The notes beneath the pieces were generated by a model. The model worked only from the letters and a program-made list of their open reading frames with translations. It was not told the DNA's origin and ran no database searches. A DNA stretch of 44,548 nucleotides from Spirochaetes bacterium GWF1_51_8 (GTDB taxonomy: Bacteria; Spirochaetota; Brevinematia; Brevinematales; GWF1-51-8), in NCBI GenBank assembly GCA_001829415.1, contig MIBE01000026.1, positions 1 to 44,548 of the forward strand, read 5' to 3'. Within the stretch, counting starts at the first letter, position 1. Each line of letters starts with the position of its first letter. A program made the translations under genes and the position numbers. Positions 8,204-15,452 of this stretch are shown piece after piece.

Positions 8204-8495
8204 AAAATATGGTCGCTTTAAAAAACCGCCGATGTACGGCGGTAAGGAAGCGACCATTGAGCGGGTCAAATCGATGAACTCTGAATGATTATTTGGATTT
8301 TCAGTTATTCGAGTTTTTAAAAACGCTCTAATAATTTTTGGGAGCAGTAACTTGGGGCTTTCCACTTTTTCCACATATTCGGCATAATGGTTTCTTTCAC
8401 CCTCCTTTTGTCCTATCCGCTATGAACCGCCCGGCGGTTCCAAATCTATTTTTAATTTAGTTTGTCTCAATAAAACCATAAATCAGGAGTATAAC
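8204..8495 (+). promoter_or_regulatory. long structured leader of leuA (possible attenuator)
   Basis: No gene is supported here. A nested hairpin opens the leader: outer arms ATGGTCGCTT (8209-8218) and AAGCGACCAT (8248-8257), inner arms ACCGCC (8225-8230) and GGCGGT (8238-8243). A second hairpin sits at 8424-8440 with arms GAACCGC and GCGGTTC. The sequences ACCGCC and GGCGGT occur in both, so the two hairpins could pair in alternative ways, as in attenuation. There is no T-box core and no leucine-rich leader peptide. An unrelated 40-codon frame at 8166-8288 overlaps the promoter and is probably chance. Confidence 0.45.
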
Positions 8496-10016
8496 ATGGA
8501 TAGAGTATATATTTTCGATACGACGTTAAGAGACGGCGAACAATCTCCCGGCGCGAGTATGGGGCCGCAGGAGAAACTGAAATTCGCCAAACAGCTGGAA
8601 ACATTGAACGTGGACATCATCGAGGCGGGTTTCGCCGTGTCGTCGCCCGTGCAGTTCGACGCGATCCGGATGATCGCCGACGAAGTCCGCAAGCCCGTGA
8701 TCTGCAGTTTGGCGCGCGCGGTAGAAGGGGACATCACCGCAGCGGGTAAGGCGATAGCGTCGGCTGATAGAAAGCGTATCCATACGTTCATCGCGACCTC
8801 GCCTATTCACCGTGAGCATAAACTGAAGATGAGCAAGGAAGAGGTTCTGAAGCGCGCGATCCATGCCGTCGAGTTCGCGAAGACGTTCACGTCCGACGTG
8901 GAGTTTTCCGCCGAGGACGCTACGCGCACCGAGGTGGACTACCTGTGCGAGGTGGTAGAAGCGGTTATCGCGGCGGGCGCTACCACGGTCAATATCCCGG
9001 ACACGGTCGGGTATACGTTCCCGACAGAGTTCCAGAAGATCATATCGACCTTGTTCGAAAAGGTTTCGAATATCGATAAAACCGTGATCAGCGTGCATTG
9101 CCATAACGACCTGGGGATGGGGGTAGCCAACTCATTGGCGGCAGTCCATGCCGGGGCGCGTCAGATCGAGGTCTCGATGAACGGGATAGGCGAGCGCGCG
9201 GGTAACGCATCGCTGGAAGAAGTCATCATGTCGATGAGCGTCCGTAAGGACATCTTCCCCTACGAGTTCGGTATCAACACACGCGAAATCTATAAGACGT
9301 CGAAACTGCTGATCGCCATTATCGGAATCCCGGTCTCACCCTACAAGCCCGTTATCGGGAAGAACGCGTTCTCGCACGAGTCCGGTATCCACCAGGACGG
9401 CTTCCTGAAGGAACGCAGTACCTACGAGATTATGACACCTGAGCAGATCGGGCGCCCGTCGTCCGAGATAGTGCTGGGGCGGCATTCCGGCAGGCACGGG
9501 CTGAAAGTCCGGCTGAAGGAATTGGGCTACGAGCTGGAAGCCGAAGACTTCGATAAGGTGTTTGTCAAGTTCCAGGAACTGGCCGACAAGAAGAAAGCGG
9601 TCTACGACGACGAGCTGATCGCGATAATGGAAGAGAACACCGGCGTGCAGACCCCCGATATCTACGAGATATCGCAGGTTCAGATTGTCAGCGGGAACAA
9701 CGCTATCCCCACCGCGACGGTACGGATCGTGCAGGCTGGGCAGGTCAAGCAGGAAGCGGCTACGGGCAACGGCCCTGTCGACGCGATCTATAAGGCTATC
9801 GACCGGATCGCGGGAGTGCAGGTCGAACTGGACGACTACGAGGTGACGTCGATCTCAGCCGGGCAAGACGCGATGGGCGAGGTGTCGGTCACGGTGCGCC
9901 GCGACGGCAAGGTTTACTCCGGTCACGCCTCGGATACGGACATTCTCATGGCGTCCGCGCAGGCGTATATGAACGCGATTAACAAGATTATCTACATGGA
10001 GCAGAAGACGAAGTGA
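8496..10016 (+). CDS. leuA: 2-isopropylmalate synthase
   Basis: 506 residues, normal length. It condenses acetyl-CoA with 2-oxoisovalerate in the first committed step of leucine biosynthesis. The catalytic TIM barrel opens with FDTTLRDGEQSPGASM (R12, D13, E15). The metal-binding motif HCHNDLGMGV is near residue 202 and NGIGERAGNASLEE follows. The C-terminal LeuA dimer/regulatory domain (about 390-500), the usual site of leucine feedback, is complete. ATG at 8496 has AGGAG 8 nt upstream. No other leu or ilv genes are in the window. A long structured leader precedes it and a strong terminator follows at 10077. Confidence 0.95.
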   Translation: MDRVYIFDTTLRDGEQSPGASMGPQEKLKFAKQLETLNVDIIEAGFAVSSPVQFDAIRMIADEVRKPVICSLARAVEGDITAAGKAIASADRKRIHTFIATSPIHREHKLKMSKEEVLKRAIHAVEFAKTFTSDVEFSAEDATRTEVDYLCEVVEAVIAAGATTVNIPDTVGYTFPTEFQKIISTLFEKVSNIDKTVISVHCHNDLGMGVANSLAAVHAGARQIEVSMNGIGERAGNASLEEVIMSMSVRKDIFPYEFGINTREIYKTSKLLIAIIGIPVSPYKPVIGKNAFSHESGIHQDGFLKERSTYEIMTPEQIGRPSSEIVLGRHSGRHGLKVRLKELGYELEAEDFDKVFVKFQELADKKKAVYDDELIAIMEENTGVQTPDIYEISQVQIVSGNNAIPTATVRIVQAGQVKQEAATGNGPVDAIYKAIDRIAGVQVELDDYEVTSISAGQDAMGEVSVTVRRDGKVYSGHASDTDILMASAQAYMNAINKIIYMEQKTK

Positions 10017-10021
10017 TACCC

Positions 10022-10044
10022 GTCATCCCGAGCTTGTCGAGGGA
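10022..10044 (+). repeat. GTCATCCCGAGC-type dispersed repeat
   Basis: GTCATCCCGAGC followed by TTGTCGAGGGA forms an imperfect hairpin and recurs at 15295-15317 with one change. A related sequence is at 41361-41412. Confidence 0.6.
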
Positions 10045-10076
10045 CGGGATAAAAATAACTGCAAGTAAAACATTCT

Positions 10077-10107
10077 CCCCGGAGCGTAAGTTCCGGGGAT
10101 TTTTATT
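10077..10107 (+). terminator. rho-independent terminator of leuA
   Basis: Stem CCCCGGA / TCCGGGG (10077-10083 and 10092-10098) with an 8-nt loop, followed by ATTTTTATTG. The convergent PII-like gene ends 120 bp further right; the interval holds only repeat-like sequence. Confidence 0.85.
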
Positions 10108-10225
10108 GTTTGTTCGCGCGGACGTTTCGGCTCCGCTCAACGTCCGTACCGGTGACATGACTTGTCGAAGGGAAGGCGCTTGCCCACGATTCCAGCGGGG
10201 GCGCGGTAGCCGAGCGGAGCCGAGG

Positions 10226-10507
10226 CTAAAACTCGATCACCCGGTCGATCGGTATGACGAAAATCTTACCGTCACCCTGTTCGCCGGTGCGTAACGACTG
10301 CCTGACCGTCTCGACATCGCTCATCGACTCGAAACCGGCGTCGATAGCGATCCGGGGCAGGCCGGACAAAAGCGCGCGGCGTTTGGCCTTATACGTCTCG
10401 GGATGGTATCCGAGTCCGAGGACTTCTTCGTAGCAGAGGTTTTCGATATAGTTTTCGGGGATGTTTTTTATCCGGAACGGCTTACAGACGATCCGAGCGT
10501 AGATCAT
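10226..10507 (-). CDS. atypical short PII-like (GlnB-fold) protein
   Basis: 93 residues against about 112 for GlnB. The start, MIYARIVCKPFRIKNI, matches the first PII beta strand and KPF motif. RTGEQGDGKIFVIPIDRVIE near the C-terminus matches the PII nucleotide-binding segment TGKIGDGKIFV. Between them the T-loop is rebuilt: the uridylylation-site YRG is absent and GLGYHPETYKAKRRALLSGL stands in its place. The final RIRTGE tail is also missing. Binding of ATP/ADP is plausible from the conserved GDGKIFV segment; the partner is unknown. Its ATG overlaps the stop of the Crp-type regulator gene (ATGA), so the two are translationally coupled. Confidence 0.7.
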   Translation of the reverse strand: MIYARIVCKPFRIKNIPENYIENLCYEEVLGLGYHPETYKAKRRALLSGLPRIAIDAGFESMSDVETVRQSLRTGEQGDGKIFVIPIDRVIEF

Positions 10508-11163
10508 TCCTTATTTTCCTGGAGTTTGCGCTTGTTCTTCACGATACGCGCGATTTCGTTGAGGTTCTTCACCACGAGGTTATTGCCGGTACGGTCGAGA
10601 CGTCCCATTCGGACATAACGGTCTACGGTGATCTCGCAGTCGCGGGTGGAAAGTCCGCACCAATGCGCGAGGGCTTCGGAGTTGACGTTATCGAGCGGGA
10701 TAGGTGCGTTCGACGGGTAATTCTCGGGATTGATACCTTTCCATTCGACGAGCATCAGGATCGTGTCGAGCACCTTGGCCTCGTCCTCGTCGAGCGAGAG
10801 GATACGCAGACGGCGCTGGGCGTCGAAAATACGCTTGGATAATATTTTAATGAGCGAGAGCGCCCACGAGGGCTGGGAGCCTAAAAGCTCGAAAAAGCTC
10901 TGTTTCTTGAGAACGACTAATTTGACGTCGGTTTCCGCGACAGCGGTCGCGCTCCGGGGAGCGTCCTCGATAATCGCCATCTCGCCGAAGATTTGAGAGA
11001 CGTCGAAGATGTCGAGAGTTTTTTCCTTGTTGTCCTGTATTTTCGTGATCCGGACTTTTCCTTCTTTTACGATATAGAACTCGTCGCCTTTCTCGTATTC
11101 GCAAAAGATGATATCGCCGGCCTTATAGGATTGCTCGAATTTATTCAGTGTCTCTTCAGCCAT
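10504..11163 (-). CDS. Crp/Fnr family transcription regulator
   Basis: 219 residues. A cyclic-nucleotide-binding jelly roll spans about 12-115 (GDIIFCEYEKGDEFYIVKEG, then FGEMAIIEDAPRSATAVAET). The phosphate-binding cassette GEMAIIEDAPRSATA is intact, so a cyclic nucleotide ligand is plausible. A long dimer helix follows, then a C-terminal winged helix (about 160-205) with LAHWCGLSTRDCEITVDRYV as recognition region. No Fnr-type cysteine cluster is seen. It lies 9 bp after the related cNMP-TPR gene and overlaps the PII-like gene by 4 bp. The combination suggests a nucleotide-sensing regulatory unit, but targets are unknown. Confidence 0.88.
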   Translation of the reverse strand: MAEETLNKFEQSYKAGDIIFCEYEKGDEFYIVKEGKVRITKIQDNKEKTLDIFDVSQIFGEMAIIEDAPRSATAVAETDVKLVVLKKQSFFELLGSQPSWALSLIKILSKRIFDAQRRLRILSLDEDEAKVLDTILMLVEWKGINPENYPSNAPIPLDNVNSEALAHWCGLSTRDCEITVDRYVRMGRLDRTGNNLVVKNLNEIARIVKNKRKLQENKE

Positions 11164-11172
11164 GATTTACCT

Positions 11173-12210
11173 CTAAATCTTTTCCATCATATCTTTCGCC
11201 TTCCTGGATAGCTGGTCGACAGGAGCGAGCATCACTACCTTCTGCAATACGCCCTTCGCCATATCGGGTTTGTTCAGGTTCTTATAGATATCGACCAGAA
11301 CGAAAAGCGTCTGCTTGATCAGAGTCGGGTCTTTAGTTGTCTGGACGAATTCCATGATGACCTTACTGCATTCCGTGTAGTCCTTAAGGGCAAACAGCGT
11401 CTGCACGTATGTAAACTTCGCGCGGTTCCTGAGGTCGGAACTGACAATCTTGTTATCGGAGTTCATGATCTCCTTAAAAAGCTTGACTGCGTCGGAATAC
11501 TGTTCGGCCTTATAAAACGCCTCGGCTTTGTAGAAATTGTCCATGAACTCGCGGAGGCCGAGCTTTGAATGTACCGGGGCCGCTCCGGCCTGAACATCGG
11601 CGGTTCCGATTGCGGTCGCCGATCCCGATTCGCCGACTATCTCGTCCACGGGCTTAAACTTGCCCACAAGCCCCGTGCGGATAGCCTCTTCCGCGAGCTT
11701 GATGCGGTAATTGGCTTCATCGACCAGATTGGTTTCCGGGAACGCCTTAATATATTTTTCATAGACCTGTTTGGCTTGGCGGAATTTTTTCGTGTTCAGG
11801 TAGTACTCGCCGATCTTGAACAGCCCGATGTTCGGGGGATGTAGGACGTTGTTGCCTAAGTAGTTATTGACTTTATACCCGAGATTGCGGATTTGGTTGG
11901 AAAGAACCTGGAGCAGGCGTTTCAGCAGGTCGACTTTCTTCGCGACAAAGTCCTCGAACTCCTTGGTCTTAAACACGACGGTGACACAATCCGTGATCGC
12001 CTCGGCCATTTCGTCGCGGGTATGGTTGATGATCGCCGACTTCAATCCGAGGAATTCGCCCTGGTTAAGGGTCTTCTGGATTTTCTCGCCGGATTGGGGC
12101 TCGATATAGCTGATATCCACGCGGCCGGATTTTACGATAAAAATATCGTTCCCTTCCTCGTGATCGAAGTAAATGATCGAACCTTGGCTGTAACGTCTTT
12201 CTAATGGCAT
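11173..12210 (-). CDS. cyclic-nucleotide-binding domain protein with TPR-like C-terminus
   Basis: 345 residues. The N-terminal cNMP-binding fold (about 1-120) includes GSIIYFDHEEGNDIFIVKSG and GEFLGLKSAI; the phosphate cassette is less canonical than in its neighbour, so ligand binding is uncertain. From about 130 on there are tetratricopeptide-like helical pairs (IGEYYLNTKKFRQAKQVYEK, then FYKAEQYSDAVKLFKE) split by an alanine/glycine-rich linker near 200-215. No DNA-binding domain is present. It heads the three-gene unit with the Crp regulator and PII-like protein. A scaffold or signalling role is inferred. Confidence 0.8.
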   Translation of the reverse strand: MPLERRYSQGSIIYFDHEEGNDIFIVKSGRVDISYIEPQSGEKIQKTLNQGEFLGLKSAIINHTRDEMAEAITDCVTVVFKTKEFEDFVAKKVDLLKRLLQVLSNQIRNLGYKVNNYLGNNVLHPPNIGLFKIGEYYLNTKKFRQAKQVYEKYIKAFPETNLVDEANYRIKLAEEAIRTGLVGKFKPVDEIVGESGSATAIGTADVQAGAAPVHSKLGLREFMDNFYKAEAFYKAEQYSDAVKLFKEIMNSDNKIVSSDLRNRAKFTYVQTLFALKDYTECSKVIMEFVQTTKDPTLIKQTLFVLVDIYKNLNKPDMAKGVLQKVVMLAPVDQLSRKAKDMMEKI

Positions 12211-12236
12211 CTTGGCCGCTCTCTCTTTATTACAAT

Positions 12237-12265
12237 ATCTTAAAAACTTTACTTAGAAATGTCAA
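12237..12265 (-). promoter_or_regulatory. promoter of the cNMP-TPR/Crp/PII-like unit
   Basis: Minus strand TTGACA (12265-12260), 17-nt spacer, TAAGAT (12242-12237). The -35 lies inside the last codons of the amidohydrolase gene. Confidence 0.75.
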
Positions 12266-13484
12266 CCGGAAAGAAAGGCAGAACCTTTTTAAATTTCAGC
12301 GCGCTCCATATCCGGCTGTATAACCCGTTGGGATCGCCTGTCAGGATACGTTCCGCCCCGTCGATACTCATAGTCTGGAACGCCTTCCCGAACTTCTCGA
12401 AGAGGTAACTGTCCTCAGGGTTTCCGTATAACGGCACTCCGTCGCCGATCACGAGGCGGATATTCTCCAACCACGAATTGACGAGCGCCGAGTAGGGGTC
12501 GGTCGGGTTTGACGTAAGGATGATCGTGAAATCGGCCTTCATCCCGGTAGCGATTTTTCCGCGGTCATGCAGGCGGAGCGCTTTCGCGGGATTTTCTGTC
12601 ACCATCCGGACAAGCAGTTTATTATCTATTTTTTCGCCGTATATCTGGTGGTAGAGGTTCGACGCGAACTGCAATTCCTCGAGGATATTCATACCGCCGG
12701 ACATCGGCGAATCCGTTCCCAGGCTGATATTGACGCCCTTCTTCAGGAGTTCGCGGATATCGGTCGTCTCGTGGAACATGAAGAAATTCGATGTCGGGCA
12801 CCAGATCAGGTTCGCCTTTGCCTTCGCGATAGCGGCGATATCTTTTTTCGATAATGAGATACCGTGAACAAGCACCGTGTATTCGTCGAGCACCTTCATC
12901 TCTTCGAGTATCTCGATCCCCTTCGTCGCTTCTTCGTCATAACCCTCTTCGATATGGGTGATGAACGGGACATCGTTGTCCATTGCGTATTTGTGCTCTA
13001 CGGACATCGGGCCGCCCCAGCGGAGATCGTAACTGACGCATTCGTGCTGGAGACCGTATTTTTTGAGGACGGAGATGGGCATTTTATCGATGAACTGCTC
13101 GTTGACCGCATGCGGGATATGGTCGGCTACGATATGGACGCCGGATACGAGATTGCGGTATGCGCCGAGAAGGTAGAGGTCGATATTCTGGATCAGCCCT
13201 CGTTCTTCATAGAGAGGGCATTCCTTTAGGTCGTTGTCCCACGGTTTCCAGTTCAGGTAGGGGCCGAATCCGATGCGGGGATAATATGTTCCGAGTAGAT
13301 GGTCGTGCGCGTTAATCAAGCCCGGGAAAACAAGCGTGTTGTCGTCCAGACGAATCGTAAAATCGATACCAGAGACGTTATCCGTGATATCCTCGATTTT
13401 ATCGCCGTTTATGATGATCTTCTTGTTCCGAAGGATGTCCTCCGGTGTGATGATTGATCCGCCTTCAATTACATATCTCATCAT
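12249..13484 (-). CDS. amidohydrolase superfamily protein (cytosine deaminase/chlorohydrolase-like)
   Basis: 411 residues, composite-domain amidohydrolase. The first metal site is FPGLINAHDHLLGTYY, with H-x-H variant HDH. Further metal ligands are in VLVHGISLS and LGTDSPMSGGMN, and the C-terminal beta strands close with KADFTIILTS. This is the subgroup that holds S-adenosylhomocysteine/5'-methylthioadenosine deaminases, guanine deaminase and chlorohydrolases; the substrate cannot be told. The gene starts ATGATG behind an AGGGGG stretch; initiation at 13481 is equally likely. It stands alone: a 430-bp gap precedes it and a new promoter begins inside its 3' end. Confidence 0.85.
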   Translation of the reverse strand: MMRYVIEGGSIITPEDILRNKKIIINGDKIEDITDNVSGIDFTIRLDDNTLVFPGLINAHDHLLGTYYPRIGFGPYLNWKPWDNDLKECPLYEERGLIQNIDLYLLGAYRNLVSGVHIVADHIPHAVNEQFIDKMPISVLKKYGLQHECVSYDLRWGGPMSVEHKYAMDNDVPFITHIEEGYDEEATKGIEILEEMKVLDEYTVLVHGISLSKKDIAAIAKAKANLIWCPTSNFFMFHETTDIRELLKKGVNISLGTDSPMSGGMNILEELQFASNLYHQIYGEKIDNKLLVRMVTENPAKALRLHDRGKIATGMKADFTIILTSNPTDPYSALVNSWLENIRLVIGDGVPLYGNPEDSYLFEKFGKAFQTMSIDGAERILTGDPNGLYSRIWSALKFKKVLPFFPVDISK

Positions 13485-13917
13485 TCCCCCTGATTCTGGA
13501 ATGCTTTCAATTTTTCGGTAAATAAGGATGAGAACTGAAATAGAGCGGGGAATTATCTGAATATGGAAGAAGGAATACGGAAAGCGGGGCTTAGAGATCG
13601 AATAAGGAGACGATTTCGTACTGACGGAGGGTCCAAAGAAGCACGCGGCTGTCTCCTTAGACTGGGCTTGTTGACGAACTCATTTTGTCATTGCGAGGCG
13701 TCATGGTGAGCTTGCCGAACCATAGCCGAAGCAATCTATTAATTATTGGGTATATAAATTTAACAGACTGCTTCGCCGCTTCGCGTCTCGCAGTGACAAA
13801 AATCGTGTATTTCATGGTTTCGTCATCAAGCCGGACAGCGCGCGCTTTATCGGAAATAATCGATATACAGGTCACACATGGAAAGGTCTGTTCCTTCGGA
13901 GTTTCATTTCCGCTGCG
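13485..13917. other. intergenic region with MITE-like element
   Basis: This 433-bp gap between the aminotransferase and amidohydrolase genes holds the repeat at 13664-13832. The rest shows nothing I can name; the open frames here lack ribosome sites. Confidence 0.6.
13664..13832 (+). repeat. MITE-like element, copy 2
   Basis: The left terminal repeat GGGCTTGTTGACGAACTCAT (13664-13683) is matched by an inverted right end, ATGGTTTCGTCATCAAGCC, ending at 13832. Inside are TTTGTCATTGCGAGGCG, CCGAAGCAATCTAT, CAGACTGCTTCG and CGCAGTGACA, shared with 638-794 and 27856-28058. There is no coding capacity for a transposase. Confidence 0.75.
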
Positions 13918-15135
13918 TCATGTCTGTTTGTAGGTATCGAGGAACTCGGCAAGCGAGGTGAACACAGTTTTCAGGTCTTCGACCGGCGGAAGGAACACGA
14001 TCCTCATATGATCGGGCGATTTCCAGTTGAATCCGGTGCCCTGCACCAGAAGGATATGCTTCGAGCGCAGGAGGTCGTATGCGAACTTCTCATCGTCGGT
14101 GATGTTGTATTTCTTAATGTCGATTTTCGGGAACAGGTAAAATGTCCCCTTGGGCTTGACACACGAGAAGCCCGGAAGATCGATCACATGGTCGTAAGCA
14201 TAGTTCCTCTGCTCGTATAGACGGCCGCCGGGACGCGTCAGGTCCTTGATACTGGTGGTCTCGCCGAGAGCGGCCTGCACAGCGTACTGCGCGGGGACGT
14301 TCGAACACATCCGCATACTGGTCAGCAGATTGATTCCCCTGATGTAGTCTTCCGCAACCGCTTTGTTCCCGCTGATCGTCATCCACCCGATACGGAAACC
14401 CGCGATCCGGTGCGACTTGGATAAACCGTTGAGAGTCATCACCAAAAGGTCGTCGGCGAGCGAAGCGGTCGGGTAATGCACCGAGTCGTCGAAAAGGATA
14501 CGGTCGTAGATCTCGTCGGAGAACACGATCAACTGGTTCTCACGGGCGATCTGAAGGATGTCTTCCAGCACCTGCTTGGAATAGACCGCTCCGGTCGGGT
14601 TGCTGGGGTTGATAATGACGATCCCCTTTGTGCGGGAATTCACTTTTTTCTTTATATCGTCGATATCCGGATACCATTCGGAAGCTTCATCGCAGACATA
14701 GTGCACGGCGGTGCCGCCGGAGAGGCTGACCGCGGCGGTCCATAACGGGTAATCCGGCGCGGGGACGAGGATTTCGTCGCCGCTATTGAGCAAGCCCTGC
14801 ATCGCGATCATGATGAGCTCGCTGACCCCGTTGCCGAGGAATATATCTTCTACGTCGATGCCCTTAATACCGATGCTTTCGCTGTAAAGCTGGACTGCGC
14901 GGCGCGCGGAATAAATGCCCTTGGAGTCGCAGTATCCCTGCGAACGGTCGAGGTTGGAGATCACATCCTCGAGCACGGGGTCGGGGGCAAATAATTGAAA
15001 GGGCGCGGGGTTTCCCGTATTCAGCTTGATGATCCGGTGGCCTTCGCGTTCGAGCCTCATCGCCTCGTCGAGAACCGGCCCGCGGATATCGTACAGCACA
15101 TTGTCCAATTTGGTAGATTTTGAAAACTCTTTCAT
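13918..15135 (-). CDS. alaA: glutamate-pyruvate (alanine) aminotransferase AlaA-like
   Basis: 405 residues, the same length as E. coli AlaA and very similar along its whole length. It is a fold-type I PLP enzyme that makes alanine from pyruvate and glutamate. Shared stretches include LDNVLYDIRGPVL near the start, LVPAPDYPLWTAAVSLS at 123-139 and IVIINPSNPTGAVYSK at 172-187. The PLP set is SDEIYDRI (D207, Y210) and lysine K240 in LNGLSKSHRIAGFR. It is a single-gene unit with its own promoter at 15170-15199. The ribosome site is distant (GGAGG about 18 nt before the ATG), but the start fits the family. Confidence 0.94.
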   Translation of the reverse strand: MKEFSKSTKLDNVLYDIRGPVLDEAMRLEREGHRIIKLNTGNPAPFQLFAPDPVLEDVISNLDRSQGYCDSKGIYSARRAVQLYSESIGIKGIDVEDIFLGNGVSELIMIAMQGLLNSGDEILVPAPDYPLWTAAVSLSGGTAVHYVCDEASEWYPDIDDIKKKVNSRTKGIVIINPSNPTGAVYSKQVLEDILQIARENQLIVFSDEIYDRILFDDSVHYPTASLADDLLVMTLNGLSKSHRIAGFRIGWMTISGNKAVAEDYIRGINLLTSMRMCSNVPAQYAVQAALGETTSIKDLTRPGGRLYEQRNYAYDHVIDLPGFSCVKPKGTFYLFPKIDIKKYNITDDEKFAYDLLRSKHILLVQGTGFNWKSPDHMRIVFLPPVEDLKTVFTSLAEFLDTYKQT

Positions 15136-15169
15136 CGTAGGTTACCTTTTCCTCCATTACTCTATTTCT

Positions 15170-15199
15170 ATTATATCGGAATGTCGTGAAATAATCCAA
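15170..15199 (-). promoter_or_regulatory. promoter of alaA
   Basis: Minus strand TTGGAT (15199-15194), 18-nt spacer, TATAAT (15175-15170). The expected leader is about 28 nt. Confidence 0.65.
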
Positions 15200-15398
15200 T
15201 ATTCAAGGTTATGGATGATAATAACAGGCATTAAATAACCGTTTCACGTGGTGAGCACGCAAGGAAAAATGCGCATACAAAAAGTGAAATAGGAGTCATC
15301 CCGAGCCTGTCGAGGGATAGTTGAGAAGGGTTTATCGAGGTATTATATTGTTTTAAAAACTATAAAAATAATCTATGCACAATAATCTATGCGTTCGC
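15200..15398. other. intergenic region with a GTCATCCCGAGC repeat
   Basis: Between the divergent alaA and RCC1-lipoprotein promoters. It holds GTCATCCCGAGCCTGTCGAG (15295-15314), a copy of the repeat at 10022-10044, and a short direct repeat AATAATCTATGC near 15369-15392. I see nothing else. Confidence 0.55.
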
Positions 15399-15427
15399 TT
15401 GAATTTTAATTTATAAAGGTGTAAAAT
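15399..15427 (+). promoter_or_regulatory. promoter of the RCC1-repeat lipoprotein gene
   Basis: TTGAAT (15399-15404), 17-nt spacer, TAAAAT (15422-15427), then AAAGGAGG directly before the ATG at 15453. Confidence 0.6.
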
Positions 15428-15452
15428 AACCATTGTTAAAAAAGGAGGATAT

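Noticed and set aside
8166..8392. Small open frames on both strands in the leuA leader
   Set aside because: They overlap the predicted promoter or hairpins. The purine-rich AGGAGG on the minus strand near 8403 is badly spaced for any ATG, and no family is recognisable.
8204..8495. T-box upstream of leuA
   Set aside because: The conserved T-box core (AGGGTGG-ACCGCG) and specifier loop are not there; only simple hairpins are.
10013..10294. 93-codon plus-strand frame after leuA
   Set aside because: It consists of a dispersed repeat, the leuA terminator and antisense of the PII-like gene.
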